Source: Persicobacter psychrovividus
Lineage (GTDB): Bacteria; Bacteroidota; Bacteroidia; Cytophagales; Cyclobacteriaceae
Length of the DNA stretch: 64,000 nt
Reading direction: 5' to 3'
Assembly: GCF_036492425.1 (NCBI RefSeq)
Contig: NZ_AP025292.1
Coordinates: 310,001 to 374,000 of the forward strand
Part shown: in pieces, positions 7,801 through 16,421 of the stretch
How the letters are laid out: each line of letters opens with the position of its first letter
How positions within the stretch are numbered: the first letter of the stretch is position 1
Translations under genes and position numbers: made by a program
Notes under the pieces: model-generated
Told to the model about the DNA's origin: nothing
The model's database searches: none
Seen by the model: the letters and a program-made list of their open reading frames with translations, nothing else

Positions 7801-10386
7801 ATGAATTTTATAAAAAATCTACATAAAACATTTGACCGCATCATCCCACTATTCTTTGTGGCGATACTAACGGCTTTTTTGCCGTTGGGAACTGCTGTGG
7901 CTCAAAATAAAATCCCTTCTTCTTCCGATGCCATCATGTACCAGTCTGGAAAACAAAAGTCCAGTCAGGGGTCTAATTATCTTCGCCGGCAGGCTAAAGA
8001 ACGGGAAAAATCCTCCAGAAATGCTCAACAGGGACTGAAAAAGATGAAGCGCTCCCAGCAGCTCGAGTCCAAGTACATGTCCCGTGAGATGAAGAAGTTT
8101 AAAGGGAATCGCAAGCGAAAGAACCGGAAGGCGGTTTATAAAAAATCTTCCCGCAAGGCGCGTAAAGGTGGCGGCGGAATGACGCAGGCTACTCCCGAGC
8201 GATTTAACCGACAGGTACCACAGCGTGGAGAAAATATGACCACAGAGAAGCCTTTGGTTGCGGAACGCTTTAAGGAACGTCCATCGAACTTTGATAAATA
8301 CCGTGGCGGTAAGGGGCACAATGTGGCCTATGATGCTGGCGGAGGAGTTACAGGAAAACACCGTTCGCAGGAATTAAAAAAGCAGGGGCAATTTAGGTCT
8401 TCGGCAGACATTTCTAAGAAATACCTTTCAAGGAAGCAGTCGGGAAGCTATGGGGCGCCAGGACAGCGTCGTCAGGTAAAGAACAAACGGGCGGTGTATA
8501 AGTATGCCTCGAAAAAGCAGATGAATAACCGTGGGGAGTATAAACTGACTGCCGAACGTTTCAAGACCTACCCGAACCGCGATAAGTTTAATCCTGGGAA
8601 AATGGATCGCGTCAGCCCAAATGCGGAAAAGCGGAAGCGGGCAGACAAAGCTGGGGAGGCGCAGTTTCAGGGTATGGCGAAATCCTCGAAGCAGCTTGAA
8701 CAACGTCGATATACTGGCCACTCTTCTTATAGTGGTGATTTGCGTCGCCGCCAGACGGCCAACAGTTATGAACAGCGAAAATACAAGTCCTCCGAGGCAC
8801 TGAGCCAGGGGATGTCAAAAACAAAGCGACAGAATGATCGCCGCCTAACTTCGAATTCGACGGGGCAGTCAAGATATAGTGGTGATTTGCGTCGCCGCCA
8901 AACGACGAACAGTTATGAGCAGCGAAAATATAAATCTTCCGAGGCACTGAGCCAGGGGATGTCGAGATCGCAAGGTACTATGGCTGATCGTTCAGCACGG
9001 AAATTTGTAGCAACACAGTCGTCAAACTATACGGGTGATCTTCGGAAGAAGCGCGCCAATAAATATCAGATGATGGCCCAAAAATCATCGGAGGCTCAGC
9101 GTCAGGGTGGTTGGAAAGGTTCGGCTGCGGATATTTATTTGGGAAGGCAGTTATCGGCGAGGAAGCATAATAAATTCAGCGGAACTCAGCGACAAGAATC
9201 TTTCCGTCAGAAAAACTCCAAGATGGAAAAAAGCTCAGACCGACTGCAGAAGCAGGGGCTGACCCTCGGAAAGCCGATGGATTCGAGGGCTTTGGAAACT
9301 GCCTTTATTACGCGGTCTTATCATCAGCAGAAAATTATGAAAGGGGGCGAGAGCCGCGACCAGCGTAAAGCTCGGATGATGGCCAAATCGGCAGAAATTC
9401 AGTCGCAGGGCATGACGAAAGTGCGGACAAAGAACAGTCAGTTTGAACAATATAAGTACAAGTCTGGAGAAGGATTGAAACAGGGTATGACGGTGGTGGA
9501 TACTCAGCGGGAGAAAATGAAGCGTTATGAGTTTCAGTCGGAACACCGGCAGCGTTTTACTGGGACTTTTGTTCAGCAGAATAAAGTAACGAAGTATCAG
9601 GATAAGTCTGCGGAAGCTCAGGGTCAGGGGATGTTTATCGTCGATACGCACCGCCAGAAGATGGCGCGTTATGAGGCGATGTCGAAGTTGGCGCATCAGT
9701 ATGAGGGCGATCGCATACAGCGAAATAAGGTAACGAAGTATCAGGATAAGTCTGCGGAAGCTCAGGGTCAGGGGATGTTTATTGTCGATACGCACCGCCA
9801 GAAGATGGCGCGTTATGAGGCGATGTCGAAGTTGGCACATCAGTATGAGGGCGATCGAATTCAGCAAAATAAAGTCGCTAAATACCAGGATAAGTCAGCA
9901 GAAGCTCAGGGTCAGGGAATGTTTATTGTCGATACTCATAAGCAGAAGATGGCACGTTATGAAGCGATGTCGAAGTTAGCGCATCAGTATGAGGGGAATA
10001 TGGTATATCGTAATAAAGTAAGTTACTTTCAGGATAAATCAGCAGAGGGGCTCAAGCAGGGCTTGTATGTGCCTGACCAAACGAAAACGAAGCAAAAATA
10101 CTATCAGCAAAAATCTAAAGAGGCGCATTTGTATGCAGGGAACCTTCCTGCCAGAAAGTACTATGGACAGGTGCAGGGCCGCCGACAACTCATGGCCTCA
10201 CGGATGTTGAGGTACAGTGGAGAGCCGCATGCGGAAGTAAGCCGACTGGGCTACTGGTGGAAGGACCTCTGGAGTAACGATAATGAAATGAAAGCCGTTA
10301 GAGTAAAAAAGAAAAAGCCAGGTTACAACTCCCGTGAAGCCGAGATTTGGGAGACGGAACGTCCTTTTGGAAATATTAACAATTAG
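7801..10386 (+). CDS. Secreted, highly basic tandem-repeat protein of unknown function
   Basis: 861 aa from the ATG at 7801, whose N-terminus is a classical signal peptide (MNFIKNLHK, hydrophobic core, cleavage after TAVAQ). A TTG at 7726 would add 25 residues in front of it. The mature protein is rich in K, R, Q and S, with almost no hydrophobic stretches and no cysteine-rich domain. It consists of about twelve degenerate units of 48-49 residues with the core KSxE(A/G)xxQGM and a second conserved spot YxGDxxxR. Three to four units at 9580-10011 are near-identical at DNA level with a 144-bp period. The C-terminus (KKKKPGYNSREAEIWE) is a non-repetitive tail. I cannot name a family with confidence; similar basic repeat proteins occur as hypothetical proteins in Cytophagales, from memory. 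An envelope-associated or polymer-binding structural role is inference only. Confidence 0.85.
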   Translation: MNFIKNLHKTFDRIIPLFFVAILTAFLPLGTAVAQNKIPSSSDAIMYQSGKQKSSQGSNYLRRQAKEREKSSRNAQQGLKKMKRSQQLESKYMSREMKKFKGNRKRKNRKAVYKKSSRKARKGGGGMTQATPERFNRQVPQRGENMTTEKPLVAERFKERPSNFDKYRGGKGHNVAYDAGGGVTGKHRSQELKKQGQFRSSADISKKYLSRKQSGSYGAPGQRRQVKNKRAVYKYASKKQMNNRGEYKLTAERFKTYPNRDKFNPGKMDRVSPNAEKRKRADKAGEAQFQGMAKSSKQLEQRRYTGHSSYSGDLRRRQTANSYEQRKYKSSEALSQGMSKTKRQNDRRLTSNSTGQSRYSGDLRRRQTTNSYEQRKYKSSEALSQGMSRSQGTMADRSARKFVATQSSNYTGDLRKKRANKYQMMAQKSSEAQRQGGWKGSAADIYLGRQLSARKHNKFSGTQRQESFRQKNSKMEKSSDRLQKQGLTLGKPMDSRALETAFITRSYHQQKIMKGGESRDQRKARMMAKSAEIQSQGMTKVRTKNSQFEQYKYKSGEGLKQGMTVVDTQREKMKRYEFQSEHRQRFTGTFVQQNKVTKYQDKSAEAQGQGMFIVDTHRQKMARYEAMSKLAHQYEGDRIQRNKVTKYQDKSAEAQGQGMFIVDTHRQKMARYEAMSKLAHQYEGDRIQQNKVAKYQDKSAEAQGQGMFIVDTHKQKMARYEAMSKLAHQYEGNMVYRNKVSYFQDKSAEGLKQGLYVPDQTKTKQKYYQQKSKEAHLYAGNLPARKYYGQVQGRRQLMASRMLRYSGEPHAEVSRLGYWWKDLWSNDNEMKAVRVKKKKPGYNSREAEIWETERPFGNINN
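8728..9021 (+). repeat. Two tandem 147-bp coding repeats
   Basis: Within the repeat-protein gene the units starting at 8728 and 8875 share long stretches of identical sequence (for example AGTGGTGATTTGCGTCGCCG and GAGGCACTGAGCCAGGGGAT) at a period of 147 bases (49 codons). Differences are mostly synonymous. Confidence 0.85.
9580..10155 (+). repeat. Tandem 144-bp coding repeats (three near-identical plus one diverged)
   Basis: Units begin at 9580, 9724, 9868 and 10012, an exact 144-base (48-codon) period. By eye the first two differ at six of 144 positions; the third is more diverged in DNA but almost identical in protein; the fourth keeps the frame and core motif only. The array is inside a single open reading frame. 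Confidence 0.92.
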
Positions 10387-10407
10387 CCTTTTATAACTCA
10401 ATAGAAA

Positions 10408-10743
10408 ATGAATTGGAATACATTAGATAGTGTTGATCAGCTGGATCAAATTGCGCAGGAATCTTTCGAACAGCCAGTAGTTTTGTTTAAACATTCTACC
10501 CGTTGCCCGACGAGCGCAATGTCATTACGTTTTTTTGAAAATGGCTTTAAGGAAGAGGCAGGAATCAAACCTTACTTTTTGGATTTGATCGTTCACCGAG
10601 ACGTGAGTAACGAAATTGCCGTGAAATTCGGCGTCTTGCATCAGTCTCCACAGGTTATTTTACTGAAAGACGGCAAGGCGGTTTTTGATGCCTCGCATCA
10701 TGAAATAAATTTCGCACACCTTCCCAAAGCACTACAAGCATAA
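10408..10743 (+). CDS. ytxJ: YtxJ-type thioredoxin-like protein (bacillithiol system)
   Basis: 111 aa thioredoxin-fold protein. The single catalytic-type cysteine is C33 in HSTRCPTSAM, where a monothiol Cys-x-Thr/Ser arrangement replaces CxxC, as in YtxJ. This family accompanies bacillithiol in Firmicutes and Bacteroidota and is proposed to act in bacillithiol-dependent redox exchange. It starts 22 bases after the repeat-protein stop and so may be co-transcribed with it. A hairpin with 7-bp arms (10751-10757 and 10775-10781) follows, without a T-run. Confidence 0.85.
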   Translation: MNWNTLDSVDQLDQIAQESFEQPVVLFKHSTRCPTSAMSLRFFENGFKEEAGIKPYFLDLIVHRDVSNEIAVKFGVLHQSPQVILLKDGKAVFDASHHEINFAHLPKALQA

Positions 10744-10840
10744 ATTTTCAGGTGAGTGATCATCAATAATGGTTACTCACCAAAACCTACAAACATTCGC
10801 ACCTGCCAGAAGTAATATCCCCAACAAAAACCATCACCTC

Positions 10841-11572
10841 ATGAGGCTTAAACTACACATCGTATTATTTTTTTTGGTTGCCTGGGCAGCTCCTACCCTT
10901 TCCAATGCCCAAGAACTTGATGACGACCTCTATCTTTCTCAATTTGTATGGGGGGTAAATAAAGCCTCAAATTCTGGCCTGATCGGTGGGTTCATGTTTC
11001 GGTACAGCAAAATGAAGAATGAGAAAACCTATCAGTCCTATGGGCTTGAAATAGTGAATATCAAACACGCTAAGGAACGCAGGGAATCAACCCTTACAGG
11101 TAGCTCTTATATTTTTGGGAAATCAAACTACCTGTACAATTTCAGATTTCAATATGGGCTGGAGCGCCGCCTATTCAGAAAAGCAGCTCAGCAAGGGGTT
11201 CAGATAAATTTCCTGACCTCCATTGGTCCTTCGATTGGTTTGGTAACGCCCTATTATATTGAGGTGGCAGGGGATGATGCTTCGGGAAATCGGCAACAAT
11301 ACGATCCCAACAACCCTGCCCATCAGAGGGGTTCAATTCTTGGCCCAGGGGGCATCTTTCAGGGAGTTCCAGAATCATCCTTTGCATTTGGGGGGAACCT
11401 CAAGGCCGCAATGACCTTCGAGTTTGGCGGCAGCAAAAAAAATATTGCGGGGATTGAGGTTGGCGCATTGATAGATGTATTCGCTCAAAAGGTGATCATC
11501 ATGCCTAATGCAGAGAACAGTGCATTCTACCCGAATGTCTACATCACCTTTTACTACGGAAGCCAACGGTAA
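10841..11572 (+). CDS. Putative secreted or outer-membrane beta-barrel protein
   Basis: 243 aa from the ATG at 10841, giving a clean signal peptide (MRLKLHIVLFFLVAW, cleavage after SNAQ). The mature part has alternating short hydrophobic and polar stretches, many aromatic and glycine residues, and ends in a strand-like segment (FYPNVYITFYYGS), consistent with a small outer-membrane barrel. No named domain recognised. An in-frame start 72 bases upstream would bury the signal peptide. It is followed by a terminator and precedes lipA. Confidence 0.75.
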   Translation: MRLKLHIVLFFLVAWAAPTLSNAQELDDDLYLSQFVWGVNKASNSGLIGGFMFRYSKMKNEKTYQSYGLEIVNIKHAKERRESTLTGSSYIFGKSNYLYNFRFQYGLERRLFRKAAQQGVQINFLTSIGPSIGLVTPYYIEVAGDDASGNRQQYDPNNPAHQRGSILGPGGIFQGVPESSFAFGGNLKAAMTFEFGGSKKNIAGIEVGALIDVFAQKVIIMPNAENSAFYPNVYITFYYGSQR

Positions 11573-11597
11573 AAAATTAAAAACGATCTTCATCCAC

Positions 11598-11630
11598 AAA
11601 GCATCTTTTCTATAAAGGATGCTTTTTTAT
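11598..11630 (+). terminator. Intrinsic terminator before lipA
   Basis: Stem AAAGCATC/GATGCTTT (11598-11605 with 11618-11625) and a T-run, 25 bases past the barrel-protein stop. Confidence 0.8.
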
Positions 11631-11729
11631 TGCCTAAGAATAATGAAGATTAGCCCTATAGATAGTGATATAGGCGAAATTTATTGATACTCACCCTTCT
11701 ATTTAACTTTTAATTTTGACCATTTTAAT

Positions 11730-11749
11730 TACATTTGTGAATGATATTC
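11730..11749 (+). promoter_or_regulatory. Predicted lipA -7 box with adjoining inverted repeat
   Basis: TACATTTG (11730-11737) matches TAnnTTTG and is followed immediately by TGAAT-gat-ATTCA, an inverted repeat at the expected transcription start, which could be an operator or a small 5' hairpin. Confidence 0.5.
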
Positions 11750-11773
11750 ATCAATAATGTGAATGTCAAACCT

Positions 11774-11792
11774 AAAACGTAAGCGTTTTTTT
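11774..11792 (+). promoter_or_regulatory. Short hairpin with T-run at the lipA start
   Basis: AAAACG-taag-CGTTTT (6-bp stem, 4-base loop) runs into seven T and ends two bases before the lipA ATG. It resembles a weak terminator placed inside the leader, or a structure that masks initiation. Confidence 0.4.
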
Positions 11793-11794
11793 CT

Positions 11795-12691
11795 ATGATT
11801 GATTTACCAGTAATAACCAGTGTTCCTAACGAAACAACAGCAGATGGCCGGACAAAAAAACCGTCATGGTTAAGGGTCAAGTTGCCTGTTGGAAAGGATT
11901 ATAAGAATGTTAGGGATATTGTTGATAAGCATAAATTACATACCATCTGCCAAAGTGGTAATTGTCCCAATATGGGAGAGTGCTGGGGTGCAGGAACCGC
12001 CACTTTCATGATTTTAGGAAATGTGTGTACCCGTTCGTGTACTTTTTGCGCCGTATCTACGGGGCGACCACCTGAGTATGATGATGCAGAACCTCGCCGT
12101 GTAGCGGAGGCGATCACTAAAATGAAAGTGAAGCACGCTGTGATTACTTCGGTGAACCGTGATGAACTGAAGGATCGTGGTGCAGAGATTTGGTATCAGA
12201 CGGTAAAGCTGACCAAAGAGATGAGCCCGTTAACAACGATTGAAACCCTGATTCCTGATGTGAAAGGCACTTGGTCTGCTTTGGAACGTATGGTTGAAGG
12301 TGGACAGGAAGTGGTTTCTCACAATATGGAAACGGTAGAGGAGTTATATCGCCAGGTGCGACCTCAAGCCAAATATGCCCGAAGCCTTGAGCAAATCCGC
12401 AGGACGAAAGAATTGGGGATGCGTACCAAAACGGGTATTATGCTTGGTTTGGGAGAAAAGCCAGAGCAGGTATTGAAAGCGATTGATGATTTAGCGGCAA
12501 ATGGTTGTGATATCCTGACCCTTGGGCAGTACCTGCAACCGACCCACCGCCACCATGAGGTGATCGAGTTTATTACCCCTGAGATGTTTGAATATTACAA
12601 GCAGGAGGGTGAGCGACGAGGCATCAAGTATGTGGAGTCTGGGCCATTGGTTCGGTCGTCTTATCATGCTGAGCGCCATGTTAATGTATAG
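11795..12691 (+). CDS. lipA: Lipoyl synthase
   Basis: Radical-SAM enzyme inserting two sulphurs into protein-bound octanoyl groups. The auxiliary cluster cysteines C52, C57, C63 (CX4CX5C) and the radical-SAM cysteines C78, C82, C85 (CX3CX2C in CTRSCTFC) are all present, as is the C-terminal RSSYHAE whose serine ligates the auxiliary cluster. 298 aa is a normal length. The partner lipB is not in the window. It has its own terminator just downstream. Confidence 0.97.
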   Translation: MIDLPVITSVPNETTADGRTKKPSWLRVKLPVGKDYKNVRDIVDKHKLHTICQSGNCPNMGECWGAGTATFMILGNVCTRSCTFCAVSTGRPPEYDDAEPRRVAEAITKMKVKHAVITSVNRDELKDRGAEIWYQTVKLTKEMSPLTTIETLIPDVKGTWSALERMVEGGQEVVSHNMETVEELYRQVRPQAKYARSLEQIRRTKELGMRTKTGIMLGLGEKPEQVLKAIDDLAANGCDILTLGQYLQPTHRHHEVIEFITPEMFEYYKQEGERRGIKYVESGPLVRSSYHAERHVNV

Positions 12692-12710
12692 TAAGAAAAA
12701 AATCAATAGA

Positions 12711-12742
12711 AGGGGTAATGTTTTACATTACTCCTTTTTTTA
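12711..12742 (+). terminator. Intrinsic terminator after lipA
   Basis: AGGGGTAATG pairs with CATTACTCCT (12711-12720 with 12726-12735, one G-T wobble), 5-base loop, then seven T. Confidence 0.85.
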
Positions 12743-12800
12743 TACCTTTTGGTGGATAAAAGTTGGTTAATATTTAAAATTCAGAAATCAAATCATATTT

Positions 12801-13832
12801 TTGGGTAATCGCTTCACTCTAATTTTTGACTGGTTGAAAAAGTTAAAGAAAATTATAGCCTTGATAAGGAAATATGCGCCCTCGTCAGATCCTGCGCGCC
12901 TCAAAATTATGGGGATTTGTTTCTTGTCAGCTTTTGGCTTTTGGTTACTTACCGCACTGCAAAAAACAGATCATCGGATGGTGATCAAGGTGCCTATTGG
13001 CTATCGGTATAACCAAAGTGAGTTGAGTGTGATGAAACCTCTGCCCGCTTATGTACAAGTGGAGGTTTCTGGTGAGGGGTGGAACTTGCTGAAGCAGTAT
13101 TCTCCTATTTCCGATACCCCGATAGAGATTATTTTGCCTTCAGATGCCTCGCGGAAGTATATTACCTCCTATGGTTTGAACAATGATGTCCATGAATTTC
13201 TGAGAGAGAGAGAACTCCACCTTGAGCGGATTTTAACAGATACCCTTCGATTTGATATTGATAAAAAGGTCAGAAAAAAAGTGAAACTCGCGGTGGAAAT
13301 TGATTCCATAAGTCTTGCGCCTGGTTATCGGATATTATCAGCGATCAGTACTTTTCCCGATAGTCTTGAACTTCTTGGCCCAGCGCATTTACTGAAAAAG
13401 CAACCAGATGTATTTCATGTGAAGCTTCCGTTGAATAACATTGAAGGGGAAGTGAATGAACAGATTGATATTGCGGCGCAACTCAAGCCGTATATCAGTA
13501 TTTTTCCTTCCAAGGTAAGGGTGGCTTTCGATGTCGATCACCTGGTGACTGTCAATCGAAAAATTAAAATGGAGCTGAAGCACTTTGACCCTAAAGGAGC
13601 CTGGTTCATCAACGACAGCAGCACCTATATTCAGTATGATATCCGTAGCAGAGATAAAGACCTTGACCTCCCTTTTCGTGTAGGGCTTGATTTTTGGCAA
13701 CTCGATCGGGACTCGATGGTTATGCCCGATGTAATTTCCATTCCTAAACATGTAGAGAATGTTCATTTGGATTCTGGGGCCATAAAAATCCTGTTTAAGC
13801 AACCTGTAGTAAAGGAAGGTTCCAAAAAGTAA
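12801..13832 (+). CDS. YbbR-like domain protein
   Basis: Up to 343 aa. One N-terminal membrane anchor (GICFLSAFGFWLLTAL, about residues 38-53) is followed by a large extracytoplasmic part with YbbR-like repeats (vPIgYry...pLPayVqVevsG; repeated 'v.v.ipl.Gp' patterns near 200-290). The start is uncertain: TTG at 12801 or TTG at 12834; both keep the membrane segment and neither has an ATG alternative. The stop codon is one base before the coaE start, a pairing I expect to be translationally linked. In Firmicutes YbbR (CdaR) regulates diadenylate cyclase; whether this one does is unknown. Confidence 0.82.
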   Translation: MGNRFTLIFDWLKKLKKIIALIRKYAPSSDPARLKIMGICFLSAFGFWLLTALQKTDHRMVIKVPIGYRYNQSELSVMKPLPAYVQVEVSGEGWNLLKQYSPISDTPIEIILPSDASRKYITSYGLNNDVHEFLRERELHLERILTDTLRFDIDKKVRKKVKLAVEIDSISLAPGYRILSAISTFPDSLELLGPAHLLKKQPDVFHVKLPLNNIEGEVNEQIDIAAQLKPYISIFPSKVRVAFDVDHLVTVNRKIKMELKHFDPKGAWFINDSSTYIQYDIRSRDKDLDLPFRVGLDFWQLDRDSMVMPDVISIPKHVENVHLDSGAIKILFKQPVVKEGSKK

Positions 13833-13833
13833 A

Positions 13834-14439
13834 ATGAAGATGAAAGTAGGCATTACTGGGGGGATTGGCGCGGGAAAATCTGCCGTTTGTAAATATGTGG
13901 AAGTTTTGGGCTATCCCGTTTATTATGCAGACGATCGCGCCAAGGAGATCATCGTCGCGCATCAGACTGTTCGGGCACGGATTATAGCTTTGCTGGGACA
14001 GGAGGCTTACACCTCTGAAGGGTATAACCGCGCATGGGTAAGCCGTCAGGTATTTTCTTCACCCGAAAAGCTGGCGAAGCTTAATAGTATTGTGCACCCT
14101 GCCGTAAAGGAGGATTTCAGCTTATGGGCATCGGCTCAGACGGCCCCCATAATTTTCAAGGAAGCGGCAATTATGCTTGAGCAAAGTGCTGCCGAGCGGA
14201 ATGTTGATGTTGTGGTGGCGGTCATGGCACCTCGTGCAGAGCGGTTGATTCGTATTCAGCAAAGGGATCCACAACGCAGTGCATCAGAGATTCAGAAAAT
14301 TATTGACCGACAAATGCCTGAAGCGCAAATGACTGCCCTGGCAGATGTGATCATTAATAATGGCGATCACGATGCCCTCATCCCACAGATCAATGATTTG
14401 ATTGCTCATTTAAGTAAATCAGTAGGAAAATTAATTTGA
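13834..14439 (+). CDS. coaE: Dephospho-CoA kinase
   Basis: Last step of coenzyme A synthesis, phosphorylating the 3'-OH of dephospho-CoA. The P-loop GGIGAGKSAV is at residues 9-18 and the YYADDRAKEI acceptor-site motif near 31-40. 201 aa is normal. The ATG at 13834 directly abuts the ybbR-like stop; the second ATG at 13840 is equally plausible. Its last 34 bases overlap the end of a convergent small gene. The pathway's first enzyme, CoaX, is encoded 3 kb downstream. Confidence 0.95.
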   Translation: MKMKVGITGGIGAGKSAVCKYVEVLGYPVYYADDRAKEIIVAHQTVRARIIALLGQEAYTSEGYNRAWVSRQVFSSPEKLAKLNSIVHPAVKEDFSLWASAQTAPIIFKEAAIMLEQSAAERNVDVVVAVMAPRAERLIRIQQRDPQRSASEIQKIIDRQMPEAQMTALADVIINNGDHDALIPQINDLIAHLSKSVGKLI

Positions 14440-14672
14440 TCGGTGTAGAACTTGGTTCTTTTATGTTTTGGGTCGAACAGCTCAAACTGGTCGATCATAT
14501 CAAGCCGTGGATTGTAAAATACTTCCACATAAAAATCATGCACCAGATATAAATTGACTTTGTGCCTGTAGTACCGGATAGAGACAATGAAAGTCCCGTG
14601 AAAATACAAGGTCTTAATTTTATCCCGATATGTTAATTGTCTGAAGTCTTCAAAAGTTTCTAAATGCATCAT
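14406..14672 (-). CDS. Small conserved protein of unknown function
   Basis: 88 aa, no signal peptide or membrane segment. Rich in aromatic residues and strand-like stretches (KTLYFHGTFIVSIRYYRHKVNLYLVHDFYVEVFYNP-type pattern over residues 20-55). I recall similar 75-90 aa soluble proteins as Bacteroidota hypothetical genes; no function known. Its 3' end overlaps the convergent coaE by 34 bases, so the two mRNAs are complementary there. An earlier start is not available because ATG-ATG opens the frame. Confidence 0.7.
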   Translation of the reverse strand: MMHLETFEDFRQLTYRDKIKTLYFHGTFIVSIRYYRHKVNLYLVHDFYVEVFYNPRLDMIDQFELFDPKHKRTKFYTDQINFPTDLLK

Positions 14673-14776
14673 AACCCGTCTTTACCCGTTGGCACATGAT
14701 CTGTTAAACGGCTGAAGGGCATTTCTGTTAATAGTCGATCGTGATTGCGCAGGGGCAATGGGTAGGTATGGACAAA

Positions 14777-14812
14777 AAAAACAGCCTCAGGAATTTCCTG
14801 AGGCTGTTTTTA
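14777..14812 (-). terminator. Intrinsic terminator after the NhaD-type antiporter
   Basis: A long near-perfect inverted repeat centred on GGAATTTCC with arms AAACAGCCTCAG/CTGAGGCTGTTT, A-run on one side and T-run on the other. It lies 17 bases past the antiporter stop on the minus strand. Confidence 0.85.
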
Positions 14813-14828
14813 TATCAGTAAACTAAAA

Positions 14829-16421
14829 TCAAAATACTTGATAGTAGAAGAATAGCACCCATACCAATACCAGGATTGGGAACAGGATAGGCAATGAGTA
14901 ACGAATGATGTAACCGAAGAATGAAGGCATCTTGATTCCCTCTTGCTCCGCAATCGATTTTACCATAAAGTTTGGCCCGTTACCAATATACGTCATCGCG
15001 CCAAAGAATACGGCGGCAACCGAGATGGCGGTCAGCTCAAAAATACTTGATTCGCCCACATGTAATGTACCTGCAGCAAAGGCCTGAACATCAGCTTGGC
15101 TTGAAAGCTCAACACCTTTAGAAGCCATAGAGGCCGCAAGGAAGTTCAGGTAAGTTGGCGCATTGTCCAGGAATCCTGAAAGTGCACCTGTTCCCCAATA
15201 AAGAGTGTTGTGGTTGATCATGGCTTGTCCCGCAGGAGACTTAGCAAAGTTTCCTACCAATTCCAGTGCAGGCATCATGGTACCAAAAATACCAATGAAA
15301 ATAAAGGCAACCTCACGGATCGGTTCGAAATTGAAACCATTACCTTCCAGAGCTTTTTTGTCAGCGAATTTATAAGAGAAGAAAGCTGCAGCCAGCATAA
15401 TGATCTCTCTTATGAAAGACATTTTTTGTCCATCGTAATGAATTGCAGGAACCCAGTCGAATACGTTAGGATCCAAAAATACTGCGGCAACAACAACAAA
15501 CAACCAAGCAAAGTTTTTCGAACCAGTGAAGGTGATTTTACCTGAATATACCTGCTTTTTGTTTCCAGTAGTTACGGTAGTCGTTGTGGCATCGCCACCA
15601 TTAATTGTTTCTTCATTGTAAGCCATTTCAGCTTCCAATTCATTCTTGCTGTTGTTATGACGGTCGAAGAAGTAGAATACGCCTGCCAACAAAATAATCG
15701 CAAATGCCCAGGTATCGAAGTTGTTGGTCATGGTCCAGAAGAACGGAACACCTTTCAAGAAACCTAAGAACAATGGAGGATCACCGATTGGCGTCAGGCA
15801 ACCACCTACGTTGGATACCATGAAAATAAAGAACACAATGTGATATGGCTGAATACGTTGTTTGTTCAATCTCATGAATGGACGAATCAACAACATAGAA
15901 GCACCTGTAGTACCGATAATATTGGCGATCACAGCACCCACAAGCAATAAAGCTGTATTGGCCAGCGGAGTGCCTTTTCGGTCTACATTGATCATGATCC
16001 CGCCAGAGGCAACATAAAGCCCTGTCAGTAGAGCAATAAACTGCACATACTCAAAAAAGGCGTGTACAGGCCCGTGGGTATTTCCCATAACCAATAAGTA
16101 GTAACCGACCACCAGAGCGGCCAACCCTACCGCTACCTTTGGGTAATGGTGGTGCCAGAAATGTTCATAAAATAAAGGACCTGTTGCAATCATCAACAAC
16201 AATAAAACGAATGGAATCACCGTCCATGCTGGTGCCTGATGGTGATCGGCTTCATGATGACCATCGTCGGCGCTCACCGTCTGATGATCGTCGTGTTGGT
16301 GGGCATCAGCAGTAATGGTCGTTGCTGCCGAATTTGGGGCTGATGTAGCGAACGCCTGCTGACTAACGGCCCCCGCAACTGTTAGCACAGAGACTAACAG
16401 GAAAACAATAAATTTCTTCAT
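14829..16421 (-). CDS. NhaD-type sodium/proton antiporter
   Basis: 530 aa inner-membrane transporter of the ion-transporter (NhaD/ArsB) superfamily with about 12-13 membrane segments. Typical family stretches include IIGTTGASMLLIRPFMR (near 165-181) and SNVGGCLTPIGDPPLFLGF (near 202-221). The N-terminus carries a signal-peptide-like segment followed by an unusual histidine- and aspartate-rich linker (residues 38-62, motifs HQHDDH, DDGHHEADHH) expected to face the periplasm. Family members exchange Na+ or Li+ for H+, useful in a saline habitat. Monocistronic: a terminator follows and 479 empty bases precede it. Confidence 0.88.
   Translation of the reverse strand: MKKFIVFLLVSVLTVAGAVSQQAFATSAPNSAATTITADAHQHDDHQTVSADDGHHEADHHQAPAWTVIPFVLLLLMIATGPLFYEHFWHHHYPKVAVGLAALVVGYYLLVMGNTHGPVHAFFEYVQFIALLTGLYVASGGIMINVDRKGTPLANTALLLVGAVIANIIGTTGASMLLIRPFMRLNKQRIQPYHIVFFIFMVSNVGGCLTPIGDPPLFLGFLKGVPFFWTMTNNFDTWAFAIILLAGVFYFFDRHNNSKNELEAEMAYNEETINGGDATTTTVTTGNKKQVYSGKITFTGSKNFAWLFVVVAAVFLDPNVFDWVPAIHYDGQKMSFIREIIMLAAAFFSYKFADKKALEGNGFNFEPIREVAFIFIGIFGTMMPALELVGNFAKSPAGQAMINHNTLYWGTGALSGFLDNAPTYLNFLAASMASKGVELSSQADVQAFAAGTLHVGESSIFELTAISVAAVFFGAMTYIGNGPNFMVKSIAEQEGIKMPSFFGYIIRYSLPILFPILVLVWVLFFYYQVF

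Noticed and set aside
9235-9867. 210-aa minus-strand open frame
   Set aside because: It is antisense to the tandem repeats of the plus-strand gene. Its own repetition is a by-product of those repeats, and it has no promoter or plausible N-terminus.
9580-10155. Direct repeats that might suggest a CRISPR-like or VNTR array
   Set aside because: The period is exactly 144 bases, in frame and protein-coding, with no short repeat/unique spacer alternation.
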